The translations under genes and the position numbers were made by a program. Shown piece by piece: positions 22,585-37,635 of a stretch of 64,000 bases of DNA. The first letter of the stretch is position 1; every line of letters begins with the position of its first letter. Source of the DNA: Rhododendron vialii (lineage: Eukaryota > Streptophyta > Magnoliopsida > Ericales > Ericaceae); the NCBI RefSeq assembly GCF_030253575.1, contig NC_080557.1:42732501-42796500 (forward strand). The letters are read 5' to 3'. The notes under the pieces were generated by a model. It searched no databases and was not told the DNA's origin. It saw only the letters and a program-made list of their open reading frames with translations.

Positions 22585-24890
22585 CTAAGATATGAACATC
22601 AAGAAAAAAACCGTTCCCATCGCCTGAGAGATCGAAATAAATACCTCAAAACCGACAATATGATATTGTTGTCGCTTTCCTACATTCACCCAATATGACT
22701 CCCTAGCAACCCCTTGGCTCTTGGAAAGCACCTTAGTGATTGCTCTGTCCAGAATGAAATAGATTAATTTGCCCATCAGCTGAAAATTAACACAAATACA
22801 ATTGCACAGTCACGTTGAACACCTTATTATTTAAGAGAGTTCAAATATCACAATTTTTCGTTAGGATTTCTAAGGAGCTAGCAAACAATTTTTTTCGGGA
22901 AAATTAATTTCAGGAGATAAGCAACATGTACCAACCGATACATGACAAAGCAACATATACTCAAATGAGAAAAAGGTCCAACTTTGAAACTTTGCATATC
23001 TAACACATAAAATAAAAGTTGTCAAGATCACTGACCCTCTTTTCCCTTGCCAAAGTCATTGAGAGTCCACCTTCTTTTCTCCACGGTTGTTACCTCTGAA
23101 GAAGCCTGCAAGCCATAATTAACAACACACCCACAATCAGATTAATCTCGAAGAGTTATGATCTGAACATATGGGCAAAATAACTGTGAATGAAAAAAAG
23201 ACTTGAACACATCTTGGAGGAGTTATGATCAGAACATATGGGCGAAGCAACTGTGAACTAAAAACGAATTATATTTGGTCTTAGACATCCATCAAAGATC
23301 TTATAACCTTCCATATCATGGTTGTAGCTAAAAGTAGTACAAAACTACAAATTATGTAAGAAATTGGTTTTTAACTATTGGATATGTGCCTCAACTAATT
23401 GGGGTAAGCCTAGCTATAGGCATCAAAACCAAGAAGGATCGTGATAAACTCTCACTGGAAATCAAACTTCTCGTATGGGCAATCTTACAAACACCTTGAA
23501 TGCAATATAAAATTCTAAAGTACACAGCTACAGTCATGCTCCTAGTAACAGGAAACAAAAGGAAAGCAGAAGCAATTGTTTTTAAAAGGTATGCAGCTCT
23601 AGTGCCCCGCCCGCATTGGTGTCAGTATATGGTCCAATGCCCCATTAATCTTTTCATTCTAAACAGTGATAATGAAGTTTTAAAAATGAAGTTCCAGCAC
23701 AATATAAGAACACCAATTGGTGATTAATTATAGGTATTGTAAACAAATACCAACTCAACATCCCCACAAATGATATCACTTTAAGAACAAAAAAAAAGGG
23801 CAACAGTTGAAGAACAATTTACATTTAGAGAATACCAATGTGCTAAAAATTGTCTAAATCTTAAAGCAAAAATTAACTCACTTGACTATAGCATTCAACT
23901 TGTAGTCGTACTGCAGCTCCATATAGCTGGTATCCCCAATGTCCCTGTCACATCAATGTAAGTAGTACCCAAAACCTAAAATGTGAAAAAGCGACAGTAA
24001 CATCAAAAAGAGGCTCAAGGCCTGAATATTGTATTCATAAGTTTGTTTTGTGAGCTTAGATCAAATGCAACGTGCAAGTGAAATAAAAAAAATAAAGCGG
24101 GATTCATAGTGCAAGGCTACAAGCAATATTTGAACCTGTACGGGATTGAACTATGAAGGTTAAAAAGAGGAGCTTACATATCAGGTATGAACCACATGTA
24201 GGCTTGAGAGAATTTTTACTGAGTCTTGGTAGTTGGCGCAGAGGGGGGCAATCAGAGAAAACACCCAAAAATGAAAGTAAGGAGAAAAGAGGAAAAGCAA
24301 ACACCAATTCTTTATATCCATGAGTGATGAGTGCATCAATAATAGTGAAAAAATCCAACAGTTTTAAGTTGATTCCAGAAACGAATGGAATTGACACCCC
24401 ATGTTACAGAGAGTGGGTCCAAGAAAATCAACAACTAATCAGTTAAATCATCTATTTAAGGTTCACCATCACAAAATAAACTAATCAATTCAACAACCAA
24501 CCAAATAAACCATCTACAAAATACAACATCCAAGTATGGCTCATCTCGCACCCGACCACACTAATTTCTTGAATTCAGGAATACACCAATGCAAATGTAG
24601 ATACAAAAGATATACCTCTCTGTGACGATCAGCGATGGTAAAGTAAAGAAGGGATTTGAGACACCTCGAAACTTAGTAAGAAACTCCTTGTAATTTTCCT
24701 CGGTGAAAGAACTTCAACACCCACACCTTCAGAACTTCATCACCCATACCTTCAGATGCAAAACTCTTCAATTGGACTTCAACACAAACCCCAACTCGAA
24801 CCCTCGTCCCAGCTTTCAAAATCCATGCTGTCGGACCCGTCGATTTGGGAAGAATCGCTGACATCCATTATTGCGCATCTTCGTCTACGG
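22585..24890 (-). other. Unidentified gene-like sequence inside Helitron B
   Basis: Minus-strand open pieces lie at 24864-24673, 24397-24104 and 22776-22585 (the last containing ITKVLSKSQGVARESYWVN). They are separated by AT-rich intron-like DNA. The pieces do not join into one clear reading frame, and I recognise no domain. Captured host gene fragments are common in Helitrons, but this is only a possibility here. Confidence 0.3.
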
Positions 24891-25299
24891 TAGGTTATCA
24901 AATTGTATAAAAATTCAAGCAAACAACGAGGAGTTTGGCAAAACTATACTAAGCGGTGACTGTCAATTTCAGAAACTAAAAATTATGTTTAACACTAAGT
25001 TAAACATCAAACAAAGAATTCCCCCATTTTTGGGTTTTTGAGGAACCCAATACTCACACATTTTACATGGCAAACCAAAAAAAATAGGGAGAATTTTTCA
25101 TAAGTCCACTATAGCACTTTCCAAACCCATCTAGTCCACTTCTAAGTTTCATAACCTACTAAGTCCACTAATAATATTAATGACAAAAATATCCCACCTA
25201 GGAAACAAGGGCCTTGTTTGGCTAACACGAAAATATATTTTTTCCATTTTTTTTCGTTTTTGTTGCAATCAACCCGCCTCCGCCGCCGCCGTCACCACT

Positions 25300-26095
25300 G
25301 TCATCACGTCACATATAACGTTATATGTGTAACAAAAAACGTATTTTTTCATTTTTCTCGATTTCTTTTATTGAACCGCTACACTTAACATTTAACGTTA
25401 TATATGTGACAAATTTTTCTTTTTTTTTCTTTTTTTCTTGTATTGATTTTTTAACGTTATATGAGTAATAAAAATTTCATAACATACAAAATTATACGTG
25501 GCAAAAATTTTCTAACAGCAACATTTCTTTTTGGTTTTTCTTATTTTTAGTCTTTAACGTTATATGCTAGTCCATACAAAATATATAACGTTATATGTTC
25601 CGTTATCTATCACTTATTGAATTGGTCCGCGCAACGGCCTCTTCAACTTGCTTCTGATAATATATGAATATATCCATATATTAGCTTATATATAACGTTA
25701 CACGGTACAAAGGTATATAGAATATTTCTAATATAGAATTTTAGTATATATAACAATATAACGTTATATATTATTATATCTCTCTCTAACTAAGAATGTT
25801 TTAAAAAAATGACATTAAATAACAAAAACACACATATAACCTTATATATTTTTTCAAAAAACACAACATGTTTCAACCTTATATGTCTAGTCCTAGAAAA
25901 AACACACATATAACCTTATATATTTATTCAAGAAACTCTAAATATATCAAAAGCAAGTCGGAGAGGCCGTTGCGCGGACCAAATCAATAAGTGATTGATG
26001 ACGCCCAAATATAACCTTATATATTTATTCAAAAAACTTCAGATCTCTAACCCTAAGAAAAGCACACATATAACCTTATGTATTTATTCAAAAAC
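25300..26095. repeat. Array of TAACGTTATA / TAACCTTATA motifs
   Basis: Within about 800 bp the palindromic core TAACGTTA or its variant ATAACCTTATA occurs more than a dozen times, usually followed by TATG or TATATTTATTC. The spacing is irregular at first, then about 60-80 bp in the right part, where the phrase ACACATATAACCTTATATAT recurs. No coding content. It may be the subterminal repeat zone of the surrounding element. Confidence 0.7.
25609..25995. repeat. 51-bp inverted repeat pair
   Basis: The 51 bases at 25609-25659 (starting ATCACTTATTGAATTGGTCC) and 25945-25995 are reverse complements with only a handful of mismatches, separated by about 285 bp. The GC-rich core CCGCGCAACGGCCTC contrasts with the AT-rich spacer. 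They could be the ends of a small nested element or a local inverted duplication. Confidence 0.8.
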
Positions 26096-26706
26096 ATCCA
26101 AATCCGACCACTCAAAACCCCGTAACTGTTGCTGCCCTCAAACTCCTTAAATTGCCGCTGCCGTAAAGCCCCATTTGCCCACAAATGCCTACATCGCCGC
26201 TGTCGCACCGCCACTTTAGACCGCTACAAATCCTCACTGCCGAAGCACCACCGCTATGACGCCCAAGAACCACCTCCACCGCTGCTCCACACCCTGCCTT
26301 AAAAAGGCTGATGCAAACCCCAAATCTTTTAACCTGAACATGCTTTTGTATTAGATGGGCTGAAAACAAAGAAAACAAAACCAAAAACCCTTCTAACATG
26401 GAGGAGCTTAGGCTTGATAATCTTAATGGTGTTTCTCAAAAAACTTCTTTACCCTGAAAGGAAGCATCTGAATATGGATCCCTCGTGAAATCCCAAGACG
26501 TGGATGCAGCAAATCGAGACGATGGATTGGGGAGATCGCGATCGCTCGCGAGGCTCCACGCCCAGGAGGAGTTCCTCAGAGCCACTTCTCTTGCTACAGA
26601 ACGAACATTCAATTTAAAAGACTCCATGCCGGCAACGAGAGAGAGAGAGAGGGGGGGGGGGGGGCTCCAGATTTATTTTTGATCTAGGATTTCTCTCTAT
26701 ATGATA

Positions 26707-26977
26707 CTCCCTCCGTCCCTTATTTATAGTCCGGTATTCCATTTTGGGTTGTCCCTTAATAAGTGTCCATTTTGTAAAGTTAATGGGTAAAAGTTGGTGA
26801 ATTGTCTATTTTGTCCCTAAAAGTAGATTCCATTTTAAAAAGTAAGTGAGTAAAAGTATAATGATGATGGGTAAGTAGGGAAAATAGAGGAAAAAGTTGG
26901 TGTGAAAGGTATAATGATGATGTCTTTTTAATAAGTTGAAATTACGAAGCAGGACACTTAAAAATGGACGGAGGGAG
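26707..26977. mobile_element. Stowaway-like MITE
   Basis: CTCCCTCCGTCCC termini are inverted at both ends and flanked by TA. The body matches the copy at 28489-28758 closely (shared TTATTTATAGTCC/TTATTTAGAGTCC and TAATAAGTGTC phrases). Confidence 0.8.
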
Positions 26978-28488
26978 TAGCTTATATAGGATGACATTTT
27001 TGTCTTGATTTAATTTCTTTTTAAAAAGAAGTGGACTTAAGACCTTACTAAACTATATTAGTAGACTAGGAGGGTTACAAACATTAGAGGTGGACTAATT
27101 GGGTTACAAGTTCTCTATAGTGGACTCTAGACTAATTTTTTAAAAAAAATACATGAACTACTAAAATCCAGTTTAGGGATTTTGGATTTTGAACTACTCA
27201 CACATTATTTGCCGCCACCGTCTGTCTCTGATTGAGCAATAGAGGGAGGCAGTGATTGGCGGAGGAAATTTAGCAAAAGGTTGAAACTCAGCAACTCCGA
27301 AGAGGATTAGTAGGTTCACTCACCAGTTGTATCTAAAAACATACCTATAGGGCATAGCAAATGATACAACAACCCACATCGACCATGAGTATAAAAAAAA
27401 AACTTGACATATGCTCAGTCACCTCCAATTCATGTATCTTAGTCCAAAACTAACTATACAGGTCTACCAGAAACACTATGATGTGCAAATAAATCTCAAA
27501 TGTCATTATGCCATAAATCAACCATTCTTTGTATGGTTGAAAATTGAATACATGTGATTATACACTTAGCAAGTAGTCTCAAAAATCTTAGTAATACAAT
27601 CACCTCTAGCTTGAAGCTTTCTTCAATAAGTCCAACTTCGAAAACCTGTGATTCCAAGAAGTACATCCAAATCAAATCAATTGGGTAAAGGAGTGAGTAC
27701 AACTGTACCTTTGTCGTTTGTAAAAAAATACACATCTGTTGATCGGAAAGTAATCATAAATAAAAAAACACCAAACAGATTTTGTGTGTGGGAACTACAT
27801 AATAGAGGAAAATGGGAGGAAAATAACTCGATATAATCTTTTAAGGGAAGAGACAGAAAAAGTTGGACATAACTCTTGTGAGGGAAAAAGATGATGGACA
27901 TTGGACATAAATAAATCTCCTCACAACATAATTCCTTAAACTGATTGGATATGAGCAGTAAAAGGCTCACAGGGAAGTGGTAATGATTCAAACCGTGCTT
28001 TGGTCTATTTGAAATGCCCCACTTCACAGCCTAATTTTTTCTGTTTTTCCCATCAAACGACGAAAAGATAGGGAAAAAGGGAGGTTAAATGGACGCATGC
28101 ATACACCAAAGCACTCATTCTCATGAGAGAGCAAATAAATCTCTAGGAAAAAAAGGAGGTTATCTATTGTTCACTTGAACTATGACAGAGCAATTTCAAT
28201 CTCCTGTCTCAATTCCATTTGCATGAAGTATTTTTACAGACACCTTGGATGCATTAAACTAAGGTCTTGATTGCGTGATGTGGCGGAAGAGGGGCGATGG
28301 CGGTGGCGGTGGCGGTGGCGGAAGGGGGAGGCGACAGAGAGAGAGAGACAAAGGGAAGGCGGCAGAGAGAGACTGGGAGAGAATGAGGCATACACGGGGT
28401 ATTTGTGACTGGAAATTGCTCAGAAAATATTAAGTATTTACAGGCCTGCCATTGTAGAATGGAAAGTGTAGAGAAGTAGATTTATGTA

Positions 28489-28758
28489 CTCCCTCCGTCC
28501 CTTATTTAGAGTCCAATATTCTATTTTGGGCTGTCCCTTAATAAGTGTCTATTTTGTAAAGTAGTGGGTAAAAGTTAGTGCATTGTCTATTTTGTCACTA
28601 AAAGTAGATTCCATTTTGAAAAGTTAGTGGATAAAAGTGTAATGATGATGAATAAGTAGGGAAAATAGATGAAAAAATTGATGTGAAAGGTATAATGATA
28701 ATGTCTTTTTAATAAGTTGGAGTTACGAAGCATGACGCTTAAAAGGGAACAGAGGGAG
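28489..28758. mobile_element. Stowaway-like MITE within the Helitron B 5' region
   Basis: This 270-bp element starts CTCCCTCCGTCCC, ends in the approximate inverse and is flanked by TA. In Helitron copy A the same neighbourhood reads straight through (TTTATGTAGGGTATAAT at 22100-22115) with a single TA, so copy A is the empty site. Confidence 0.85.
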
Positions 28759-28906
28759 TAAGATATAATTTTAAACCGTTGGATGTCTTTTAGATATATA
28801 ACCAGCCATATCTTATTATATAGGTAAATTCACAAATACTCATAGCTTTATTGCTTTTGAATACCCGATACCATACACACACAAGAAATTTTTTGTTGCA
28901 TCATAT

Positions 28907-31706
<2,800 letters not shown>

Positions 31707-34151
31707 AGGTTTTGTCTCAGATGCTTTGCGGCTATAATTTGAGTACAACTTTAACTTGATTTTGTGATTTCAGATTCATTTAGCATAATTTAGATTAGCA
31801 TGTGATCGTGGATAAGGGGAATTACTTTGATCAACTCTTTGTGTCTTTGTTTGTGAGGTGATTTTTGCTCAATGTTAGATATCATGTTGATGGAGGGTAT
31901 GACCAGATACGGCATCCCCTCTCAAAAACATGACTGGGAAAGGCAGCAAGATGACTACGGTTGGTTTTCTCAATTGCCTGTACGTGAAAAAAAAAGTAAG
32001 GCGGCATTGTTTAATTACATTTTCTTCATCCTGTATTGCTAATGATCTTTCGCTTAGCCGGTTGACCTTTGCTAGAGTTTGTGTTTAGATTGAAGCCTGA
32101 AGGAATACCGCAGTCCTTTTTCACACACTCGGAAGCCCGTAGTGTGCGAGAAATGCGAAGTGCTTGGCCATGCGATGAGTTGTCCTAATAAGCCGTCTGC
32201 CTCGAGGCCCTGGCTAAACTATTCCTACTTATCCATGTGCTACATCTTCGAAAACATTTGATGTGCTTTCCTCAATGTGACTCCAAAAAATGCGATTTAC
32301 TATGATTCGTGTGCACCTTCTTCAAGAAAGGCTCCTCTACGCTCTTCTAGCGAGGGGAGTGTTTTTTCATTGAAGTTCCCGTAATTATATGAAAGTACTA
32401 GTTGAGGAAGTTGACTCTTCCAAGAGGGGTGGCTGGACAAACTACCTCTTTCTAGGACGAGTTATATCTAATTGAGTTGATTTTTGGTGGGGTTACTCGA
32501 AAAAATATATTTTAAATTTAATAAACAGCTCGGATCGTTTTTGTGAGACCCAGAGTGGACCCTATGAAGCAATATGTGCAATTCATGTCTACACCTACCT
32601 AAGTATAGCCGAAAATGTCGGATCGTTTTTGTGAGACCCAGAGTGGACCATGTGAATCAATCTGTGCAATTCTTGTCCACACCTACGCAAGTAAAGCTGA
32701 AAATGTTTGAATAGAAGATGGTGATGGTTTTTCAGAATTTCAAGAGGTTGCAATTTTTGCCTACTAGTCTTGGGAGGTTGGGGAGTCTATTTGTTTCAGA
32801 ATAAAATGTGGCTTTTGGGCTTTTGCTATAATGGGCCTTGTAATTTTTGTCTTGGGCCTTCAAAGGTCCCACATTAATTTTTGGAGGAAAGATAAAACAT
32901 TTTCTGTAGCCCAATCACTACAATTAGAATCTACTAAACATTCAGGAGTTATGCACCAAAAGTCAGAAAGCTACATTAAACAGATCAAACTGAGGATGTT
33001 ATTTTTCACCCACCACATAATGGTTTGAAAATGAGGTTGATGGGGCCGGGTTGAATAAAATTTGCAGCACTTGAAAATGAGACCTACAATAACAGATAGC
33101 AGAGTTTCTAATGGCATACGTTTCTCACATAGCTAGGTGGTGAATATTAGTGTGAAGACAACAACATTCCTTGAACAAACGGATTCTACGGACATAGCGT
33201 GGAATGCGTATCAAACGGTTTTTAATACATCTGTTTTTGGAAACTACTCTGATAATAGTACTCGTATTTTGTAGCAATTCCGGCCAAGAGGAGTAGACAA
33301 ACATACAGTAGCTAAGTAGACATGAATTGCTGGATGTCCGGAAAATGTTCCATGTGGTGCAAATGGTACACGTACTACTACTGCTACTGCTACTCTCAAT
33401 GAAAAAAAAGAAGCTTCATTTCCCAACAAAACGTACTACAGTAGCATGCAAAACTACAGTATACTAGCCTTTCTTTTTGCCTAACTTTCTTCCTTCAAGG
33501 AGAGGGCTGGATCCCAACGCAACGCGTGTTCAGTATCGAGCGGCGTCCAACTACCACGTACCCCACCCCTCCGCACTTCACACTCCACGGATCGTGCAGA
33601 CATCCAGAAGAAAAGGTTCCAATATCCAAAAAAAACACCCTTAACGTAACGTCCCCTACTGAGAGTCACATAATTTGCGCTCCTGCGCCCGCAGAGTTTT
33701 TACTTTTTGCACATTTATTTTATGTGACAAGCTTTACAAAGTGAACGTTTTCGATTAATACGGAGTGGATCCCACTCGGCATGATGCATGTGCTGCCCCC
33801 CTTCCTTGTTTTTTTTTAGGTGCAGAACCATTCCCCTGTCAAACCACCCCCCCCCCCCCCCCCCCCCCCCACCAAAAAAGAAAAAAAAAAAGAGAATGAC
33901 TTAACCAGAATAGTACCAGATGTCGTGGTCAAAAACAAACCCTGGTTTGCATGGCACGTGGCACTACTTCTGCGACCTGGTGTCACTTTCATGCAGAAGA
34001 GAAAACAATTGCTCGCCTGCCTGCTTCTGTTTGAAAACCTCACGCTCGGTTACGTTTTACCTAAAAGCGTACACGTCGTCCAGTAATTATTGTCACATGA
34101 CATCGGTAGGAATCAACAACTTCTTCAGATTTTCCACGCAAAAAAAAGGTA
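31707..34151. other. Intergenic DNA downstream of the dehydrogenase
   Basis: The first 200 bases fit a 3' untranslated region. Around 32127-32180 the plus strand reads VVCEKCEVLGHAMSCP, a zinc-knuckle-like remnant of the type found in plant LINE and gag proteins, with no surrounding open frame. A C homopolymer lies at about 33847-33870. The stretch 33690-33795 resembles one arm of the foldback at 60340-60690 (shared GATTAATNNGAGTG and CCCACTCGGCA). No intact gene is seen. Confidence 0.45.
32531..32706. repeat. 88-bp tandem duplication
   Basis: Two adjacent copies start CGGATCGTTTTTGTGAGACC at 32531 and 32619 and continue to GAAAATGT, with about ten differences between them. Non-coding. Confidence 0.85.
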
Positions 34152-34390
34152 CTCCTTCCGTCCCGATTTATTTGTCTATTTTTACTATTTAGAATTTTTT
34201 ACAAAATTGTCTATATGTTTCAATTTATAATATTTTTTATACGCAATATGGATCTTGTTTAATAGATTCCAATGAGATCTAAAATATGATGTTTTCGAAA
34301 TTATGTAAAACATTATAGATTGTGAGATATAGATAATTTTTTAAAAGGCACGTATGTCAAAATTGGACAAATAAACTGGGACGGAGGGAG
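34152..34390. mobile_element. Stowaway-like MITE
   Basis: The ends are CTCCTTCCGTCCC and the inverse of CTCCCTCCGTCCC, flanked by TA at 34150-34151 and 34391-34392. It belongs to the same subfamily as 37397-37635. Confidence 0.75.
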
Positions 34391-34412
34391 TAAATGGGAA
34401 CCCACGGTTCAT

Positions 34413-34575
34413 CCACGGAGCATGCGTGTTAGGCTCATTTGGGTCGTCCGTATTCGGTAATGGACTGTTCAGATATCTCGATCGAATAGATTTCAGCTGA
34501 CGGCCGAGATAAAATCTAAACCGTCTATTGCCGAGAACGGACGACTCAAATGGACCCAACACGCATGATATGATG
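34413..34575. repeat. Foldback repeat, arms about 60 bp
   Basis: GGAGCATGCGTGTTAGGCTC followed by ATTTGGGTCGTCCG pairs with the inverse arm ending in ACCCAACACGCATGATATGATGCTCC. It is probably a small MITE. No target duplication could be fixed. Confidence 0.6.
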
Positions 34576-37396
34576 CTCCCCCAGTTTCGCCCCTACTTAT
34601 CCAAAAGTAATACTTACTGATATCCGCTGGAACTGATTTTTTATAGGGCCCCATAAAATAATATTCAAAAATTTATGGATATATTTCTAGATTTTTTCGG
34701 AATCCAAAATGGGGCCAAACGCGTTGTCCCTGCGGATTGTCCCTGCTGTTAGAATTTTTGATTCGAAAACGGAGTCTTTTCAAATAGAAAATGTGATCAG
34801 CACAGACAAGTTTCCACTAACAGTTTTGAATATTTTTACCTTTGCAATGATCAAACCTGGAAGTTTCGAAAACTCGATATAAGTCATATGCTAATAAACA
34901 GTTTCCTCGTATTTCACCGCTTTATGTTATGACTCATGGCATAAAGAGGTGAAATACGAAAAAAAAATTCTCAAAGGTTAAACTATTTTTACCTTAAAAA
35001 TGATCATAGTTCAGGAAATTTTATTTTTATTACAAAATATATAAGAATACTAAAATACAAATTACATCAAACGGAACATAAGTATACAATATACAATAAT
35101 AACCCCAACCGATAACCCGTTAAAGAAATTAATAACTGAAAAAATAATCTCCCTTTAAAGAAAGAAAAAATTCCGTAACTATTTCCAAGGACAAGGGTGG
35201 CCAACTTAACTATTCCCAATCGATTGAACCCAAGAAATTTCTAATTCAACATAGTGTATCCTTTTCACAACCATTCCAAAATTGATAGAGTACTAACTTA
35301 TGCTTTTTTGCTTTGACAACTTCCCTAGCCTATAAGCACAATTGCCTTACAAATGATCATTTTCCTGATTTTTGAAAGACTAGACTGAATCAAGTTTAGA
35401 CATTTGTTAGAGTCGAGCCAATACCTTCTCATAACTTCTAGCATCATTTTTTCCCTTTTTTCTTTGTTTTCCTTTTTTCGAGGTTTTCGAATTAAATTCC
35501 TGCACTATTTTTAAGAGAGAATTTTCTTGTGAGGTGTTTGAATACCACGAGCAAGTTTGTTTCAAGTACTTGTAGAGTCTCGGGTGACTTTTGTGCGTTG
35601 TATCCTTAATTAGCCCGTTTAATTTTTGTTATCCTTTTGCAATGAAAACAAAGGAGTACTACTAAAAAATAAGGAAATTAACCAGGTGGAAGGCGTATCG
35701 GGCGGCTACCTATGACGGATCGCCAGATTAATGGCAAGTGCCAAAGAAGGAATGAGAACGAAACTACTCCATCACCTAATTCTCAATTGATCGATCTCTC
35801 TCTCATTTTATTTCTAGACGCAGACACCTTTTGGCCCACACATCACCATCGCACCCTCTACGTATTCCCCTCTGATTGGGCCACAACCCAACCCCCAAGG
35901 GATATCTCTTCTATTCAAATCTCTCGTCCCAACCCCCCAGTCCCCACACAACAATCTCTTCTTCCACTATTCACACACCTGTCCCTTTTACTTTTTCAAA
36001 TTCAAAAGAACTAAAAAAAAAAAAAAAGATAAAGAAAAAGAGTAGTGCTTTACACATTATTTTTTTATTTTTTTAACCATGCACCCTCTTTTTGTCCTCG
36101 TTTGACATGAATTTACTATGTTACCCTTCTAAGCGGGAAAAATTACCCAAATAAAAAGTTGAATTTGTAAATTCAAATCACAAAAGGACAACAAATAGGG
36201 ACAACAAATAGAGTGTGGTTATGAACAAAAAAAAATGTAAAAATCAATTATCAAAAGAACTCTAGAACCAGACCAAAACACCCTAAATTATTCAATGTCC
36301 TAGGACATGAATAGGTGGTGCCCAAAGGCTACCTCCATCACACAAGTGTATGTGGGCTCTATCTGTCCATGACGATGTGTGATGGAGGAAACCATTGGGG
36401 CACTAGTTGTCTACGCTCCTGGGACAATGAATAATTTTTTTCAAAATACACCCTAAATGCACAAACAATCACATAAATGTGTGGGTCTCACACATACATC
36501 ACCGGTGTGTGTCATCTCACACATTTATTTAGATATTTGTGTACTTTGGGTGTGTACTTTGGATGCATGAGACTGTAGACTTGCTGGAAAAACTACGGGT
36601 ACACAAGTTGGTATACAATTATATACATATGACTGTGTAGGACTCATCTTGGGATCTAACACAAATGAATGGAGTTGTTTCAATTGTCTAAAATAATTTT
36701 TAATATTCTGTGTAAGAATTTATCTCAATCAGATATTCGTAAGGGTTTGATTAATTCATTCAACTTTTAGTCCTGCGAATTCACAAATTGAAGCCCTTTT
36801 CTATATTCTACTGAACTGATTTTTTTATAAGAATTCATATTAAAAAAAATTAATTAATTAATTAAACGGCTCTTATTATTTGTGTAACACTCCGAGGTGA
36901 ATAACACACGACTTGGTATTCATTCAAAATAATGTTGCGGTGACCATGTATGAGTACCACATTTTGGTATCATGTGAGATGTCATCATTGCATTGGTAGA
37001 ATGTGTTATATCCCGTGACAAACGGGGCACACTCTATTAATGCAGTTGTGACACATCACATGATACGCAAAGTGCGGTACTCAAACATGATACTAGTAAT
37101 TCATTAGTGTAACAATTAGTATTATTCAACAACAAACACTTACACACGCACTCACATCTTTTGGTGGGGCCCAACACACTGGAGGTGTAGTGTGTGTGTG
37201 GGCCCCAATATGAATATGAGTGGGTTTGTGTAAGAGATTAAATTATTTGCACTTCCAGTCATGTAAACATTAGTTTCCTCCAGATCAATTATATTGCGTC
37301 ACATAGTCATATTTTATCAATTGAGATCACTGTTTTGACGACGTGACGTAATATACTTAATTTAGAGAAAACAAATGCTTACACCGTTAGTGTATA
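34576..37396. other. Gene-free AT-rich DNA
   Basis: No coding sequence is supported. Short open stretches at 35712-36076 are low-complexity and unlike known proteins. Dinucleotide-rich ACACAC/GTGTGT phrases and homopolymer A runs are frequent. Confidence 0.5.
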
Positions 37397-37635
37397 CTCC
37401 TTCCGTCCCAATTTGTTTGTCTAATTTCGACATACATGTTTTTTAAAAAATTATCTATATCTCACAATTTATAATAGTTTATATAATTTCGAAAACATCA
37501 TATTTTATATCTAATTGAGATCTATCAAATAAGATTCATATTGCATATAAAAAACATTATGAATTAAAATATATAAATAATTTTGTAAAATGTTTCAAAT
37601 AGTAAAAAAGGACAAACAAATCGGGAGGAAAGGAG
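37397..37635. mobile_element. Stowaway-like MITE
   Basis: CTCCTTCCGTCCC at the left and GGGAGGAAAGGAG at the right are flanked by TA. It lies about 640 bp upstream of the PP2C start codon. Confidence 0.75.

Larger units (their letters stand above)
25087..27141. mobile_element. MULE-like element, possibly carrying a gene fragment
   Basis: The end regions are inverted: AAGTCCACTATAGCACTTTCC near the left end against the inverse of GAGTCCACTATAGAGAACTTG near the right, continuing for about 90 bp through matching AGTCCACYTCTAA blocks. A 10-bp repeat AAAAAAAATA flanks it (25077-25086 and 27142-27151), but it is A-rich and so weak evidence. Inside are the TAACGTTATA array, a 51-bp inverted repeat pair, a GC-richer minus-strand open stretch (26627-26436, 63 codons, starting [20 protein letters not shown]) that looks like a host gene fragment, and a nested MITE. 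A Pack-MULE is the simplest reading. Confidence 0.5.
22171..28824 (-). mobile_element. Helitron copy B, non-autonomous, about 6.65 kb
   Basis: Read on the minus strand, the 5' end is CCTATATAATAAGATATGG at 28824, preceded by A; one base differs from the TC start of copy A. The 3' end is TGCGTTGCACATTCACTAG at 22171, followed by T. This is a worn version of the usual plant Helitron end, a CCCGTGCG-TTG-CACGGG type hairpin a few bases before CTAG. Insertion between A and T fits Helitrons. No Rep or helicase motifs are seen. It carries a MULE-like element (25087-27141), two Stowaway-like MITEs and unidentified, possibly captured sequence at 22.6-24.9 kb. Confidence 0.65.

Noticed and set aside
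21364-28760. The two 800-bp direct repeats as LTRs of one 7-kb retrotransposon
   Set aside because: They lack TG...CA ends, a primer site and retroelement domains between them, and their outer ends instead show Helitron-type termini.
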